NCBI GenBank assembly: GCA_038146785.1
Contig: JAYQSI010000005.1
Location: 77,960 to 141,959 of the forward strand
Length of the DNA stretch: 64,000 nt
Direction of reading: 5' to 3'
From: VMDJ01 sp038146785
Lineage (GTDB): Bacteria > Pseudomonadota > Gammaproteobacteria > Chromatiales > Chromatiaceae
Below are positions 53,594 to 63,057 of the stretch, one piece after another. The notes beneath the pieces are model-generated. The model saw only the letters and a list, made by a program, of their open reading frames with translations, was not told where the DNA came from and made no database searches. The translations under genes were made by a program, and so were the position numbers. Positions within the stretch are counted from its first letter, which is position 1; every line of letters begins with the position of its first letter.

Positions 53594-53623
53594 TTGACAC
53601 TAAGGTCTATCCCTAGCTAAGCT
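53594..53623 (+). promoter_or_regulatory. Likely nuo operon promoter
   Basis: TTGACA (53594-53599), an 18-bp spacer and TAAGCT (53618-53623), in the 148-bp gap before nuoA. The -35 is perfect and the -10 poor. The leader would be about 50 nt. Confidence 0.45.
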
Positions 53624-53681
53624 TTGTCCGTTAAATTGCCCTTAAATAATAAAATAATAAACAAGTAGTGGAGGTGGCAGA

Positions 53682-54038
53682 GTGCTGGAAAACTATCTGC
53701 CAATCTTAGTTTTCATCTGGGCTGGTATTGTCGTTGGCATGCTGGTCCTTGGTATTGGTTTGGCTTTAGCTCCAAGCCGTCCTGACCCCGCAAAAAACTC
53801 ACCGTTTGAGTGTGGTTTCGAGGCGTTTGAAGACGCGCGCATGAAATTTGATGTGCGTTATTACCTCGTGGCAATTCTCTTCATAATTTTCGACCTTGAG
53901 ATCGCTTTCCTTTTCCCATGGGCGGTGGCGCTTGATGACATCGGTATGGCGGGTTTCTGGGCAATGATGATTTTCTTAGGCCTGCTTGTTGTTGGCTTTA
54001 TTTACGAATGGAAGAAGGGGGCGCTGGAATGGGAATAG
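53682..54038 (+). CDS. nuoA: NADH-quinone oxidoreductase subunit A
   Basis: A 118-residue complex I membrane subunit with three hydrophobic segments and the conserved SRPDPAKNSPFECGFEAFED loop near the quinone channel. The start is GTG 53682 with GGAGG 7 bp upstream. Its end overlaps nuoB by 10 bp. It heads the operon. Confidence 0.96.
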   Translation: MLENYLPILVFIWAGIVVGMLVLGIGLALAPSRPDPAKNSPFECGFEAFEDARMKFDVRYYLVAILFIIFDLEIAFLFPWAVALDDIGMAGFWAMMIFLGLLVVGFIYEWKKGALEWE

Positions 54039-54505
54039 AAGGCGTTCTTGAGCAGGGTTTTGTTACCACCTCTGCTGACAAACTCATCAACTGGGCACGC
54101 ACTGGCTCGATGTGGCCTGTGACCTTTGGCTTGGCGTGCTGCGCGGTTGAAATGATGCACGCAGCGGCATCTCGCTACGATATTGACCGTTTTGGCATGG
54201 TCTTCCGTCCATCGCCTCGTCAGTCTGACGTGATGATTGTTGCTGGCACCTTAGTTAACAAAATGGCACCTGCGCTACGCAAGGTTTATGACCAGATGGC
54301 TGAGCCTCGTTGGGTAATTTCAATGGGTTCTTGCGCGAATGGCGGTGGTTATTATCACTATTCTTATTCGGTGGTTCGTGGGTGTGATCGTATTGTGCCG
54401 GTCGATGTTTATGTGCCGGGTTGTCCGCCAACCGCTGAAGCGCTGCTTTACGGCATTCTCCAGTTGCACGACAAAATTCGTCGTACCAACACCATAGCCC
54501 GCTAA
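54029..54505 (+). CDS. nuoB: NADH-quinone oxidoreductase subunit B
   Basis: A 158-residue peripheral subunit that binds cluster N2. The adjacent cysteines are in FGLACCAVEMM, with further ligands in GSCANGGGY and VPGCPP. ATG 54029 (MGIEGVLEQGF) fits the family; an in-frame ATG at 54008 would extend it into nuoA. Confidence 0.96.
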   Translation: MGIEGVLEQGFVTTSADKLINWARTGSMWPVTFGLACCAVEMMHAAASRYDIDRFGMVFRPSPRQSDVMIVAGTLVNKMAPALRKVYDQMAEPRWVISMGSCANGGGYYHYSYSVVRGCDRIVPVDVYVPGCPPTAEALLYGILQLHDKIRRTNTIAR

Positions 54506-54519
54506 GTCGAGAGTTCACG

Positions 54520-55230
54520 ATGAGTTACGAAGATCGTTTAGATGACTTAGTGGATGCGCTGGAAGAACGCCTCGAAGATTTCGAGGGTTGGTCTATCAAG
54601 CGCGAATATGAAGAGGTGACGTTAACGGTACCTCGCGAACAGCTACTTGCGGTAATGCAGCTGCTGCGTCGTCACAAAGATATCTCAATGGATAGCTGTA
54701 TCGATGTGGTCGGTGTCGATTATGCCGATTACGGTAAGTCTGAATGGGTGACTAAGTCGACTGAAGGCGGCTTCTCTCGAGGCGTTGATCGCAATAAGCC
54801 GGAATGTGATCCGGAAAATCGTTTTGCGGTGACTTATCACCTGATTTCAATTGCACACAATGTGCGTATGCGCGTTAAAACCTACCTCGATGCGCGTCAG
54901 CCTATCGTGGATTCAGTTACTTCGGTTTGGGCAAGTGCTAACTGGCATGAGCGTGAAACGTTCGATTTATACGGCATCTTGTTTGCAGGGCATCCCGATT
55001 TGCGTCGCATCCTGACCGACTATGGCTTTATTGGTCATCCATTCCGTAAAGACTTCCCACTGATTGGTGAGGTAGAGATGCGCTACGACGCCGAACAGCG
55101 TCGCGTGATTTATCAGCCAGTCAGCATTGAGCCGCGCACTTTAGTGCCGCGTGTTATTCGTGATGACTTGCGTTACGAAGAGGGCTGGAAGCCTGAAGTA
55201 GAGGAACCAGCGGAGGCTGACAATGCCTGA
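54520..55230 (+). CDS. nuoC: NADH-quinone oxidoreductase subunit C
   Basis: A 236-residue peripheral subunit with the 30-kDa signature ERETFDLYGILFAGHPDLRRIL. It is separate from nuoD, unlike the fused nuoCD of enterics and Pseudomonas. The end overlaps nuoD by 8 bp. Confidence 0.95.
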   Translation: MSYEDRLDDLVDALEERLEDFEGWSIKREYEEVTLTVPREQLLAVMQLLRRHKDISMDSCIDVVGVDYADYGKSEWVTKSTEGGFSRGVDRNKPECDPENRFAVTYHLISIAHNVRMRVKTYLDARQPIVDSVTSVWASANWHERETFDLYGILFAGHPDLRRILTDYGFIGHPFRKDFPLIGEVEMRYDAEQRRVIYQPVSIEPRTLVPRVIRDDLRYEEGWKPEVEEPAEADNA

Positions 55231-56476
55231 GATTCGTAACTACACATTGAATTTTGGTCCAGCTCACCCAGCTGCGCACGGTGTATTGCGTTTGGTTCTT
55301 GAGATGGATGGCGAGGTTATCGAGCGTGCTGATCCGCACGTTGGCTTGTTGCACCGTGGTACCGAAAAGCTCGCTGAAAGTAAGCCATACAACCAATCAA
55401 TTGGTTACATGGATCGACTCGATTACGTTTCGATGATGTGTAACGAGCACGGCTATGTGCGTGCTATTGAAAAGCTTGTGGGTGTCGAAGCGCCGATTCG
55501 CGCGCAATACATTCGCACCATGTATGACGAGATCACACGTATTTTGAACCACCTGATGTGGCTCGGTACGCACGCACTCGACGTTGGTGCAATGACAATG
55601 TTCTTGTACTGCTTCCGTGAGCGTGAAGACTTGATGGATTGTTACGAGGCTGTCTCTGGTGCTCGTATGCACGCGACTTACTACCGTCCCGGTGGTGTGT
55701 ACCGTGACTTGCCTGATCAGATGCCTCGTTTTGAAGCAGGTCGTTTTTGCAGTGAGAAGGACGCTAAGCGTCGTAATGCGAATCGTGAAGGCTCATTACT
55801 CGACTTCATTGAAGATTTTGCTGATCGCTTCCCTGGCTTGGTTGATGAATATGAAACCTTGCTTACGGATAACCGTATTTGGAAGCAGCGTACTGTAGGC
55901 ATTGGTGTTGTTACGCCAGAACGTGCACGTCAGCTTGGCTTTACTGGTCCGATGCTGCGTGGTTCAGGTATCGCATGGGATTTGCGTAAGAAGCAGCCTT
56001 ATGCGGCTTACAACAATATGGATTTTGATATTCCGATTGGCACCAACGGTGATTGCTATGACCGTTATCTTGTGCGCGTTGCAGAGATGCGCCAATCAGC
56101 AAGCATCATTAAGCAATGTGTTGCATGGCTGCGTGAAAACCCAGGTCCGGTGATGATTGAAGATCATAAGATCTCGCCACCAAAGCGTTCGGATATGAAG
56201 GGTGACATGGAATCATTGATTCACCACTTCAAACTATTTACTGAAGGCTTCTGTCCGCCAGAAGGTGAGGTGTATGCCGCGGTTGAAGCACCTAAGGGTG
56301 AGTTTGGCTGCTACATCGTCTCTGATGGTGCTAACAAACCTTACCGTCTTAAAGTGCGTGCACCTGGTTTTACCCATTTGGCAGCAATGAACGAAATGGC
56401 AAAGGGCCACATGTTGGCCGACGTGGTGGCGATTATCGGCACCATGGATATCGTATTTGGAGAGATCGACCGATGA
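55223..56476 (+). CDS. nuoD: NADH-quinone oxidoreductase subunit D
   Basis: A 417-residue 49-kDa-type subunit that forms the quinone pocket with NuoB. It has NFGPAHPAAHGVLRL with the quinone-side His, HVGLLHRGTEKLAE, and the C-terminal MDIVFGEIDR. The stop overlaps nuoE (ATGA). Confidence 0.97.
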   Translation: MPEIRNYTLNFGPAHPAAHGVLRLVLEMDGEVIERADPHVGLLHRGTEKLAESKPYNQSIGYMDRLDYVSMMCNEHGYVRAIEKLVGVEAPIRAQYIRTMYDEITRILNHLMWLGTHALDVGAMTMFLYCFREREDLMDCYEAVSGARMHATYYRPGGVYRDLPDQMPRFEAGRFCSEKDAKRRNANREGSLLDFIEDFADRFPGLVDEYETLLTDNRIWKQRTVGIGVVTPERARQLGFTGPMLRGSGIAWDLRKKQPYAAYNNMDFDIPIGTNGDCYDRYLVRVAEMRQSASIIKQCVAWLRENPGPVMIEDHKISPPKRSDMKGDMESLIHHFKLFTEGFCPPEGEVYAAVEAPKGEFGCYIVSDGANKPYRLKVRAPGFTHLAAMNEMAKGHMLADVVAIIGTMDIVFGEIDR

Positions 56477-57006
56477 GTATGCGTGACGAGCCGCAAATTC
56501 GCGTCGCCAAAGTCGAAGATAAAGATGCGTTGTTTACGCCTGAAGTGCGTGCGCAAATTAATAAAGAGATCGCTAAGTATCCTGATGAGTGGCGTCAATC
56601 GGCCTGTATGGCTTCGCTGACAATTGTTCAGGATATGAATGGCGGGCATCTCACAAAAGAACTTATGGATCAGGTTGCTGATTATCTCGATATGCCGCCA
56701 ATTGCGGTTTATGAAGTGGCGACTTTTTACTCAATGTACGAACACAAGCCAGTTGGTCGTCACAAGATCTGCTTGTGTACGAATGTGTCGTGCATGATCA
56801 ATGGATCAGATGGGCTCTTTGATCATCTAAAGAAGCGTTTAGGTGTTAAAGGTTTTGGTGAAGTTACCCCTGACGGCAAGTTCAGCATCAAAGAGGTTGA
56901 GTGTTTGGGTGCCTGTGGTGGAGCGCCGATGATGCAAATCGGTCACTCGTATTACGAGAACCTAACCCCTGAGTTGATCGATCAGATTTTGGATGGTTTG
57001 GAGTAA
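56473..57006 (+). CDS. nuoE: NADH-quinone oxidoreductase subunit E
   Basis: A 177-residue thioredoxin-like [2Fe-2S] subunit (24 kDa). The ligands are in LCTNVSCMI and ECLGACGGAPMM. It begins within the nuoD stop and lies 3 bp before nuoF. Confidence 0.96.
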   Translation: MSMRDEPQIRVAKVEDKDALFTPEVRAQINKEIAKYPDEWRQSACMASLTIVQDMNGGHLTKELMDQVADYLDMPPIAVYEVATFYSMYEHKPVGRHKICLCTNVSCMINGSDGLFDHLKKRLGVKGFGEVTPDGKFSIKEVECLGACGGAPMMQIGHSYYENLTPELIDQILDGLE

Positions 57007-57009
57007 GTT

Positions 57010-58275
57010 ATGGCGAATGAAGTTTGTTTCCGTACCTTGCACAAGGATCGTTCTTGGAAGCTGGATACCTATGTCAGCGAAGGTGGTTATGAAGCGCTGA
57101 AGCAGATCTTGGAAAACAAGACCCCACCTGAAGACATCATTGAGATGGTGAAAAAATCGGGCCTTCGTGGTCGTGGTGGTGCGGGCTTCCCAACAGGTTT
57201 GAAGTGGAGCTTTATTAACCGTGCGGCACCTGGTGATAAATACATCGTCTGTAACTCAGACGAGGGTGAGCCGGGCACCTTTAAAGATCGCGACATTACG
57301 CGCTATAACCCACACGCGTTGATTGAAGGCATGATCATCGCTGGCTACACCATTGGTGCGGTGGCGGGTTACAACTATCTGCGTGGCGAGTTCTGGGAAC
57401 CGTATGAGCGTTTCGAAGAGGCGCTAGAAGAAGCGCGTGCTGCGGGTCTTCTGGGCAAGAATATTCTTGGCACAGATTTCAGCTACGACATTCATACGCA
57501 TTTAGGTGCGGGTGCCTACATTTGTGGCGAAGAGACTGCATTGCTTGAGTCGATCGAAGGCAAAAAAGGTCAGCCTCGTTTTAAGCCACCATTCCCTGCG
57601 ATGTTTGGCTTGTATGGTCGTCCGACGGTGATTAACAACACCGAAACATTAGCGTCTATTCCGGATATCGTTCGTCAAGGTCCTGACTGGTTCCGTGAGA
57701 TTGGTGTTGAAAATAGTGGTGGCCCAAAACTGTTTTCAATCTCTGGCAATGTTGCGCGCCCTGGTAACTATGAAATACCTATGGGTACGCCATTTGCTGA
57801 GCTTCTTGAGATGGCTGGCGGCATGCGAGATGGTCGTCCGATCAAAGCCGTGATCCCAGGTGGTTCATCAGCACCCGTATTGCCCGGTGATGTGATGATG
57901 GATTTAACGATGGATTATCAGAGCATTCAAAATGCCGGCTCTATGCTTGGCTCGGGTGCGGTGATCGTAATGGACGATACCAACTGCATGGTGAAGATCC
58001 TCGAGCGTATTTCTTATTTCTACTACGAAGAGTCGTGTGGTCAATGTACGCCATGTCGTGAAGGTACTGGCTGGATGCACCGCGTGGTTAAGCGTATTGA
58101 GCATGGTCAAGGTCGCATGGAAGATCTGGATCTACTCGATGACGTTGCGCAAAAGATTATGGGTAAAACGATTTGTGCATTAGGTGATGCAGCAGCATTA
58201 CCGGTTGCTAGCTTTGTTAAACATTTCCGTGATGAATTTGCTTATCACGTTGAACACAAGAAGTGCATGGTGTAA
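57010..58275 (+). CDS. nuoF: NADH-quinone oxidoreductase subunit F
   Basis: A 421-residue flavoprotein that binds NADH, FMN and cluster N3. It has GLRGRGGAGFPTGLKW and the FMN-site CNSDEGEPGTFKDRD. The 4Fe-4S ligands are in ESCGQCTPCREGTGWM, with a final Cys after GKTI. nuoG follows after 3 bp. Confidence 0.97.
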   Translation: MANEVCFRTLHKDRSWKLDTYVSEGGYEALKQILENKTPPEDIIEMVKKSGLRGRGGAGFPTGLKWSFINRAAPGDKYIVCNSDEGEPGTFKDRDITRYNPHALIEGMIIAGYTIGAVAGYNYLRGEFWEPYERFEEALEEARAAGLLGKNILGTDFSYDIHTHLGAGAYICGEETALLESIEGKKGQPRFKPPFPAMFGLYGRPTVINNTETLASIPDIVRQGPDWFREIGVENSGGPKLFSISGNVARPGNYEIPMGTPFAELLEMAGGMRDGRPIKAVIPGGSSAPVLPGDVMMDLTMDYQSIQNAGSMLGSGAVIVMDDTNCMVKILERISYFYYEESCGQCTPCREGTGWMHRVVKRIEHGQGRMEDLDLLDDVAQKIMGKTICALGDAAALPVASFVKHFRDEFAYHVEHKKCMV

Positions 58276-58278
58276 CGC

Positions 58279-60582
58279 ATGAGTGATCAGCAAATCTCCA
58301 TAGAAGTTGATGGCAAAAAGCTCGATGCGACTGCAGGTCAAATGCTTATCGAGGTAACGGATAAAGCAGGCATTACGGTGCCACGCTTCTGTTATCACAA
58401 GCACTTATCTGTCGCAGCTAACTGTCGTATGTGTTTGGTTGAGGTTGAGAATGCGCCAAAGCCATTACCCGCATGCGCAACCCCGTGTACGGATGGAATG
58501 AAAGTCTTTACTCGTTCACCTGTAGCGCGAGCTGCGCAAAAGGGAACGATGGAATTCCTATTAATCAATCACCCACTGGATTGCCCAATTTGTGACCAGG
58601 GTGGTGAGTGTGAATTGCAAGATGTCGCCATGGGCTACGGTGGTGATGTTTCTCGATTTAGTGAGCAAAAGCGTGTGGTGCGTGATGAGAACTTAGGTTC
58701 ATTGATCGCAACCGATATGACACGTTGTATTCACTGCACACGTTGTGTTCGTTTTGGTGCAGAGATCGCAGGTCTCCGTGAAATGGGCGCAACCGGCCGT
58801 GGTGAACACATGCGCATTGGTGTGTACATCGAACAAGCGGTGGGTTCAGAGCTTAGCGGCAACATTATTGACTTGTGCCCAGTGGGCGCATTGACCTCAA
58901 AGCCTTACCGATACACGGCGCGCTCTTGGGAATTAACCCAAGCTGACGGCATCCCTGCGCATGATGGTGTGGGCAGTAATGTGCATTGGCACATTCGTCG
59001 TAATCAAATCATGCGTGCTATCCCGCGTGAAAATCAGGCGTGCAACCAAACATGGCTATCGGACCGAGATCGTTTTGCCTACCAAGGTTTTAATGCGGAT
59101 GACCGCATTACAGTCCCAATGATTCGTGAGAATGGCAAGCTACAAGAAACCGACTGGGATGAAGCCTTAGAGGTTGCGGCAAACTTATTAAAAGCAGCGC
59201 CGCCTGAAAAGCTAGGTGCGTTGGTATCGCCTAATGCGACAACCGAAGAGGCGTATTTAGCTGCCAAGCTAATGCGAGGATTGAATTCCGAGAATATTGA
59301 TCATCGTTTACGCCAAGTGGATTTCCGCGGTGATGCAAATAACCCATCACTGCAATGGCTCGGCCAGCGTTTTGAAGCGCTTGCAGATAATGCAGCAACA
59401 TTGTTGGTTGGTAGCTGGCTGAGAAAAGAACAGCCCATGTTGAATCACCGTTTACGTCAATCTTTCTTAGATGGCGGTATCGTGATGGCAATCAATCCGG
59501 TGGCTTACTCGTTTAACTTTGATCTCGATGTCGATGTGGTGTGTTCACCCGCTGACATGGTGGTTGAGCTTGCTGGCGTTGCGAAGGCTTTGGGTCTTTC
59601 TACCTGCGGCGTTGAGGTTGATGTCGATGAATCACATCAAACCATTGCCAACACACTAAAAGAGGCAGAGCAGGGCAGCATCATTTTGGGCAACTCGGCC
59701 ATGATGCATCCGGATTATTCGATCCTGCGTCGTCTGGCGGCTTCGATTGCGACAGCTGCGAATGTTGTTTGGGGTACGACAGGTTTTGGTGCAAATGATG
59801 TGGGTGCAACCTTCGCTGGTGCTGTTCCAACATCAGGCATGAATGCATCGCAAATGCTCTCTGGAGGCACTGATACCTTGATGGTAGTGGGTGCTGAATT
59901 AGAACTTGATACGGCCAATGCGGCACAAGCACGAGAAGCGTTAGCAGATCAGAAAGTGATCGCAGTTGTTTCACACATGTCAGATGTATTGGCTTCAACG
60001 GCAGATGTCATTCTGCCTTGTGGCGTCATTGCTGAAACTTCTGGCACCTTAGTGAATAACCAAGGTGATGTGCAGAGCTTTACCGGTGTGGTTCCACCAC
60101 CAGGTGAGTCGCGCCCAGCGTGGAAGATTTTACGCGTGCTCGGCAACTTGGTTGATGTTGATGGCTTTGATTATCTTGATAGCCACGATGTTCGTAATGA
60201 GTTGCTTGGCGATCAAACTCAATTGCCAGTATCCAATGCAATGTCAGAGGGTGCTGATCAATCTCGTCATTTGGTGAGTGGTATTCAGCGTATTGGTGAT
60301 GTGCCAATGTACTCGATTGACTCAGTTGTGCGTCGCTCAACTGCACTGCAGCACACGCCAGACTCATTCAAAGGTCAGGCACGCATTGCGTCAGACTTGG
60401 CAGAGCAAATTCAATTAGGTGCGTCGGGTCGTATCCGCGTTACTCAAGAAGCAGCCACAGTTGAAATTGAGGCAATCGCTGATGATTCGGTTGCATCTCA
60501 GTGCGTATGGCTACCTATCGGTGTCGCAGAAACAGCGTCGCTCGGTAATGGCTTTGCTGCAATCAGCGTGGAGAAAGCGTAA
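58279..60582 (+). CDS. nuoG: NADH-quinone oxidoreductase subunit G
   Basis: A 767-residue iron-sulfur subunit. The N-terminus carries a [2Fe-2S] ferredoxin domain (CYHKHLSVAANCRMCLVEVE), the His-Cys3 cluster in HPLDCPICDQGGECELQD, and a 4Fe-4S set in CIHCTRCVRFG and DLCPVGAL. The C-terminal molybdopterin-oxidoreductase-like domain is degenerate, as normal for NuoG. The stop overlaps the nuoH start by 1 bp. Confidence 0.96.
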   Translation: MSDQQISIEVDGKKLDATAGQMLIEVTDKAGITVPRFCYHKHLSVAANCRMCLVEVENAPKPLPACATPCTDGMKVFTRSPVARAAQKGTMEFLLINHPLDCPICDQGGECELQDVAMGYGGDVSRFSEQKRVVRDENLGSLIATDMTRCIHCTRCVRFGAEIAGLREMGATGRGEHMRIGVYIEQAVGSELSGNIIDLCPVGALTSKPYRYTARSWELTQADGIPAHDGVGSNVHWHIRRNQIMRAIPRENQACNQTWLSDRDRFAYQGFNADDRITVPMIRENGKLQETDWDEALEVAANLLKAAPPEKLGALVSPNATTEEAYLAAKLMRGLNSENIDHRLRQVDFRGDANNPSLQWLGQRFEALADNAATLLVGSWLRKEQPMLNHRLRQSFLDGGIVMAINPVAYSFNFDLDVDVVCSPADMVVELAGVAKALGLSTCGVEVDVDESHQTIANTLKEAEQGSIILGNSAMMHPDYSILRRLAASIATAANVVWGTTGFGANDVGATFAGAVPTSGMNASQMLSGGTDTLMVVGAELELDTANAAQAREALADQKVIAVVSHMSDVLASTADVILPCGVIAETSGTLVNNQGDVQSFTGVVPPPGESRPAWKILRVLGNLVDVDGFDYLDSHDVRNELLGDQTQLPVSNAMSEGADQSRHLVSGIQRIGDVPMYSIDSVVRRSTALQHTPDSFKGQARIASDLAEQIQLGASGRIRVTQEAATVEIEAIADDSVASQCVWLPIGVAETASLGNGFAAISVEKA

Positions 60583-61637
60583 TGGATGCGTTGATTGAAG
60601 TTTATTACGCACTACCAGTAGTCGTTCAGATACTGCTGAAAATCGCTCTCATCATGTTCCCCTTGATGGGGTTGGTGGCTTATTACACCTACGCCGAGCG
60701 TAAGGTCATTGGTCATATGCAGGTTCGTCAGGGACCAAACCGAGTTGGTTTCTTTGGCTTCCGTATGTTGGGTCTTGGCCAACCAATTGCTGATGCGGTT
60801 AAGTTGATGTTCAAAGAGATCATCATCCCAACTGGCGCAAATAAGGTTTTGTTCTTGCTAGCCCCTATGGTGATGTTGGCCCCAGCCTTGGCTGCATGGG
60901 CGGTATTTCCTTTTGATGTAGGCTTGGTGTTAGCTGATGTTAATGCCGGTCTTTTATATATCGTGGCGTTGAGCTCAATCGGTGTTTACGGCGTCATCAT
61001 CGCAGGATGGGCGTCTAACTCTAAGTACGCTTTATTGGGTGCAGTTCGCTCTGCCGCTCAAATGGTTGCGTATGAAATTGCGATGGGCTTTGCTTTGGTT
61101 GGTGTGTTGGTGGCTTCTGGCACGCTGCATCTTGGCGAGATCGTTATGGCGCAGCAGGGCAGTCTTTTGCATTGGTTCTGGTTGCCGTTACTGCCGCTGT
61201 TCCTAATTTATTTCATCTCGGGTGTGGCGGAAACCAATCGCGCGCCGTTTGACGTTGCTGAAGGTGAGTCGGAAATTGTCGCCGGCTTCCATATCGAATA
61301 TTCAGGTATGGCGTTTGCTGCCTTCTTCTTGGCTGAATACGCCAACATGATTTTGATATCAGCCTTCACAGCGCTGATGTTCCTAGGTGGTTGGTTGTCA
61401 CCTTTCCAGGGCACCTTTATGGAGTCTTGGTTTGAGTGGGTGCCAGGCATCATCTGGTTATTCGCGAAGACAGCGTTCTTCATGTTCTTATTCTTGTGGT
61501 TCCGTGCAACATTCCCACGTTATCGCTACGACCAAATTATGCGTTTGGGTTGGAAAGTCTTTATTCCAATCACGATTGTTTGGATTGTGGTGGTTGCGTT
61601 TATGCGTGTGTACGACATGCCTTGGTGGTTTGATTAA
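60582..61637 (+). CDS. nuoH: NADH-quinone oxidoreductase subunit H
   Basis: A 351-residue membrane subunit with about eight helices that links the quinone site to the proton pumps. It has TYAERKVIGHMQVRQGPNRV and ETNRAPFDVAEGESEIVAGF. Confidence 0.97.
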   Translation: MDALIEVYYALPVVVQILLKIALIMFPLMGLVAYYTYAERKVIGHMQVRQGPNRVGFFGFRMLGLGQPIADAVKLMFKEIIIPTGANKVLFLLAPMVMLAPALAAWAVFPFDVGLVLADVNAGLLYIVALSSIGVYGVIIAGWASNSKYALLGAVRSAAQMVAYEIAMGFALVGVLVASGTLHLGEIVMAQQGSLLHWFWLPLLPLFLIYFISGVAETNRAPFDVAEGESEIVAGFHIEYSGMAFAAFFLAEYANMILISAFTALMFLGGWLSPFQGTFMESWFEWVPGIIWLFAKTAFFMFLFLWFRATFPRYRYDQIMRLGWKVFIPITIVWIVVVAFMRVYDMPWWFD

Positions 61638-61655
61638 GGCGGAGCGAGCAATACG

Positions 61656-62144
61656 ATGAAAACAATTACTAATTACATCCGTAGTCTGTTCCTCTGGGAG
61701 CTACTTAAAGGTTTACGTCTAACAGGCAGTTACATGCTCAAAGGCTCAGTGACCTTGCAATACCCAGAAGAAAAAGCACCAGTTTCGCCACGTTTCCGTG
61801 GCTTACATGCATTGCGTCGATATGAAAATGGTGAAGAGCGTTGTATCGCTTGTAAATTATGTGAGGCGGTTTGTCCTGCGCTAGCAATCACCATCGAAGC
61901 TGAGCCTCGTGATGATGGTTCGCGCCGCACAACTCGCTATGACATCGATTTATTTAAGTGCATCTTCTGCGGCTTCTGTGAAGAGTCATGTCCGGTGGAC
62001 TCGATTGTTGAAACACGTCTTTACGAATATCACTTCGAAAATCGTGGCGAGCACATCATGACTAAAGAAAAGTTACTTGCGATGGGTGACAAGTATGAGA
62101 AAGAGCTTGCCGCTGATCGCGCTGCTCAAGCGATGGTGCGTTGA
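61656..62144 (+). CDS. nuoI: NADH-quinone oxidoreductase subunit I
   Basis: A 162-residue subunit with two 4Fe-4S motifs (CIACKLCEAVCP and CIFCGFCEESCP) that pass electrons toward N2. The amphipathic N-terminus anchors it at the membrane. Confidence 0.97.
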   Translation: MKTITNYIRSLFLWELLKGLRLTGSYMLKGSVTLQYPEEKAPVSPRFRGLHALRRYENGEERCIACKLCEAVCPALAITIEAEPRDDGSRRTTRYDIDLFKCIFCGFCEESCPVDSIVETRLYEYHFENRGEHIMTKEKLLAMGDKYEKELAADRAAQAMVR

Positions 62145-62146
62145 TC

Positions 62147-62746
62147 ATGTCAGTTGAAAAGATTCTTTTTTATATTTTCTCTGCCATCTTGCTTAGCGCA
62201 GCGGTCTTGATCGTGACGCGTAAAAACCCAGTGCATTCGGTGCTGTGGTTGGTGGTGGCTTTCTTCAATGCAGCCATCCTTTGGATGATGTTGGAAGCAG
62301 AGTTTTTATCCATCGTCTTGGTTCTCGTCTATGTCGGTGCCGTGATGGTGTTGTTCCTCTTCGTTGTGATGATGCTCGATATCAATATCACTGAGTTACG
62401 CGCTGGGTTTGTGCGTAATCTGCCAGTAGCCGTGTTGGTTGCCGCAGTGATGATGGCCGAGATTCTGCTCGTCGTAGGTTCGACTCATTTTGGTTTGGAT
62501 AAAGTGGCAGCGCCTGCGCGACACGGTGCGGATTACAACAATACAGCTGAGCTAGGTTTTGCACTGTTTACCGATCATTTATATGCCTTCGAGATTGCTG
62601 CGGTTATCTTGCTTGTGGGCATCATTGCCGCAATCAGTCTGACGCTGCGTAAGCGACCTGAAACTAAATATCAGGATCCGAGTAAGCAGATTTCAGTGAA
62701 AAGTACTGATCGTCTGAAGATGGTCAAGATGGACGGGGAGGACTGA
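62147..62746 (+). CDS. nuoJ: NADH-quinone oxidoreductase subunit J
   Basis: A 199-residue membrane subunit with five helices; the conserved VYVGAVMVLFLFVVMML is intact. ATG 62147 (MSVEKILFYIFSA) is preferred over TTG 62141, which overlaps nuoI. The C-terminal 40 residues are cytoplasmic and basic. Confidence 0.94.
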   Translation: MSVEKILFYIFSAILLSAAVLIVTRKNPVHSVLWLVVAFFNAAILWMMLEAEFLSIVLVLVYVGAVMVLFLFVVMMLDINITELRAGFVRNLPVAVLVAAVMMAEILLVVGSTHFGLDKVAAPARHGADYNNTAELGFALFTDHLYAFEIAAVILLVGIIAAISLTLRKRPETKYQDPSKQISVKSTDRLKMVKMDGED

Positions 62747-62749
62747 TTA

Positions 62750-63055
62750 ATGATTTCTTTATCTGAATACCTCATCGTTTCAGCGTTACTTTTCTCAATC
62801 AGTATTGCTGGCATCTTTTTGAACCGTAAGAACGTCCTATTGCTGTTGATGTGTATCGAATTGATGCTCTTGGCAGTTAATTTGAACTTTGTTGCGTTCT
62901 CGCATTATTTGAATGACCTACAAGGTCAGATATTCGTCTTCTTTATATTGACGGTGGCTGCAGCAGAAGCAGCTATTGGCTTGGCTATCCTGGTGGTGGT
63001 CTTCCGAACTCGCCGTACGATCAATGTTGACGAGCTTAAGGATCTGAAGGGGTAA
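62750..63055 (+). CDS. nuoK: NADH-quinone oxidoreductase subunit K
   Basis: A 101-residue three-helix subunit with the conserved membrane Glu in LLMCIELMLLAVNL and a second in AAAEAAIGLAI, both in the proton path. Confidence 0.97.
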   Translation: MISLSEYLIVSALLFSISIAGIFLNRKNVLLLLMCIELMLLAVNLNFVAFSHYLNDLQGQIFVFFILTVAAAEAAIGLAILVVVFRTRRTINVDELKDLKG

Positions 63056-63057
63056 TG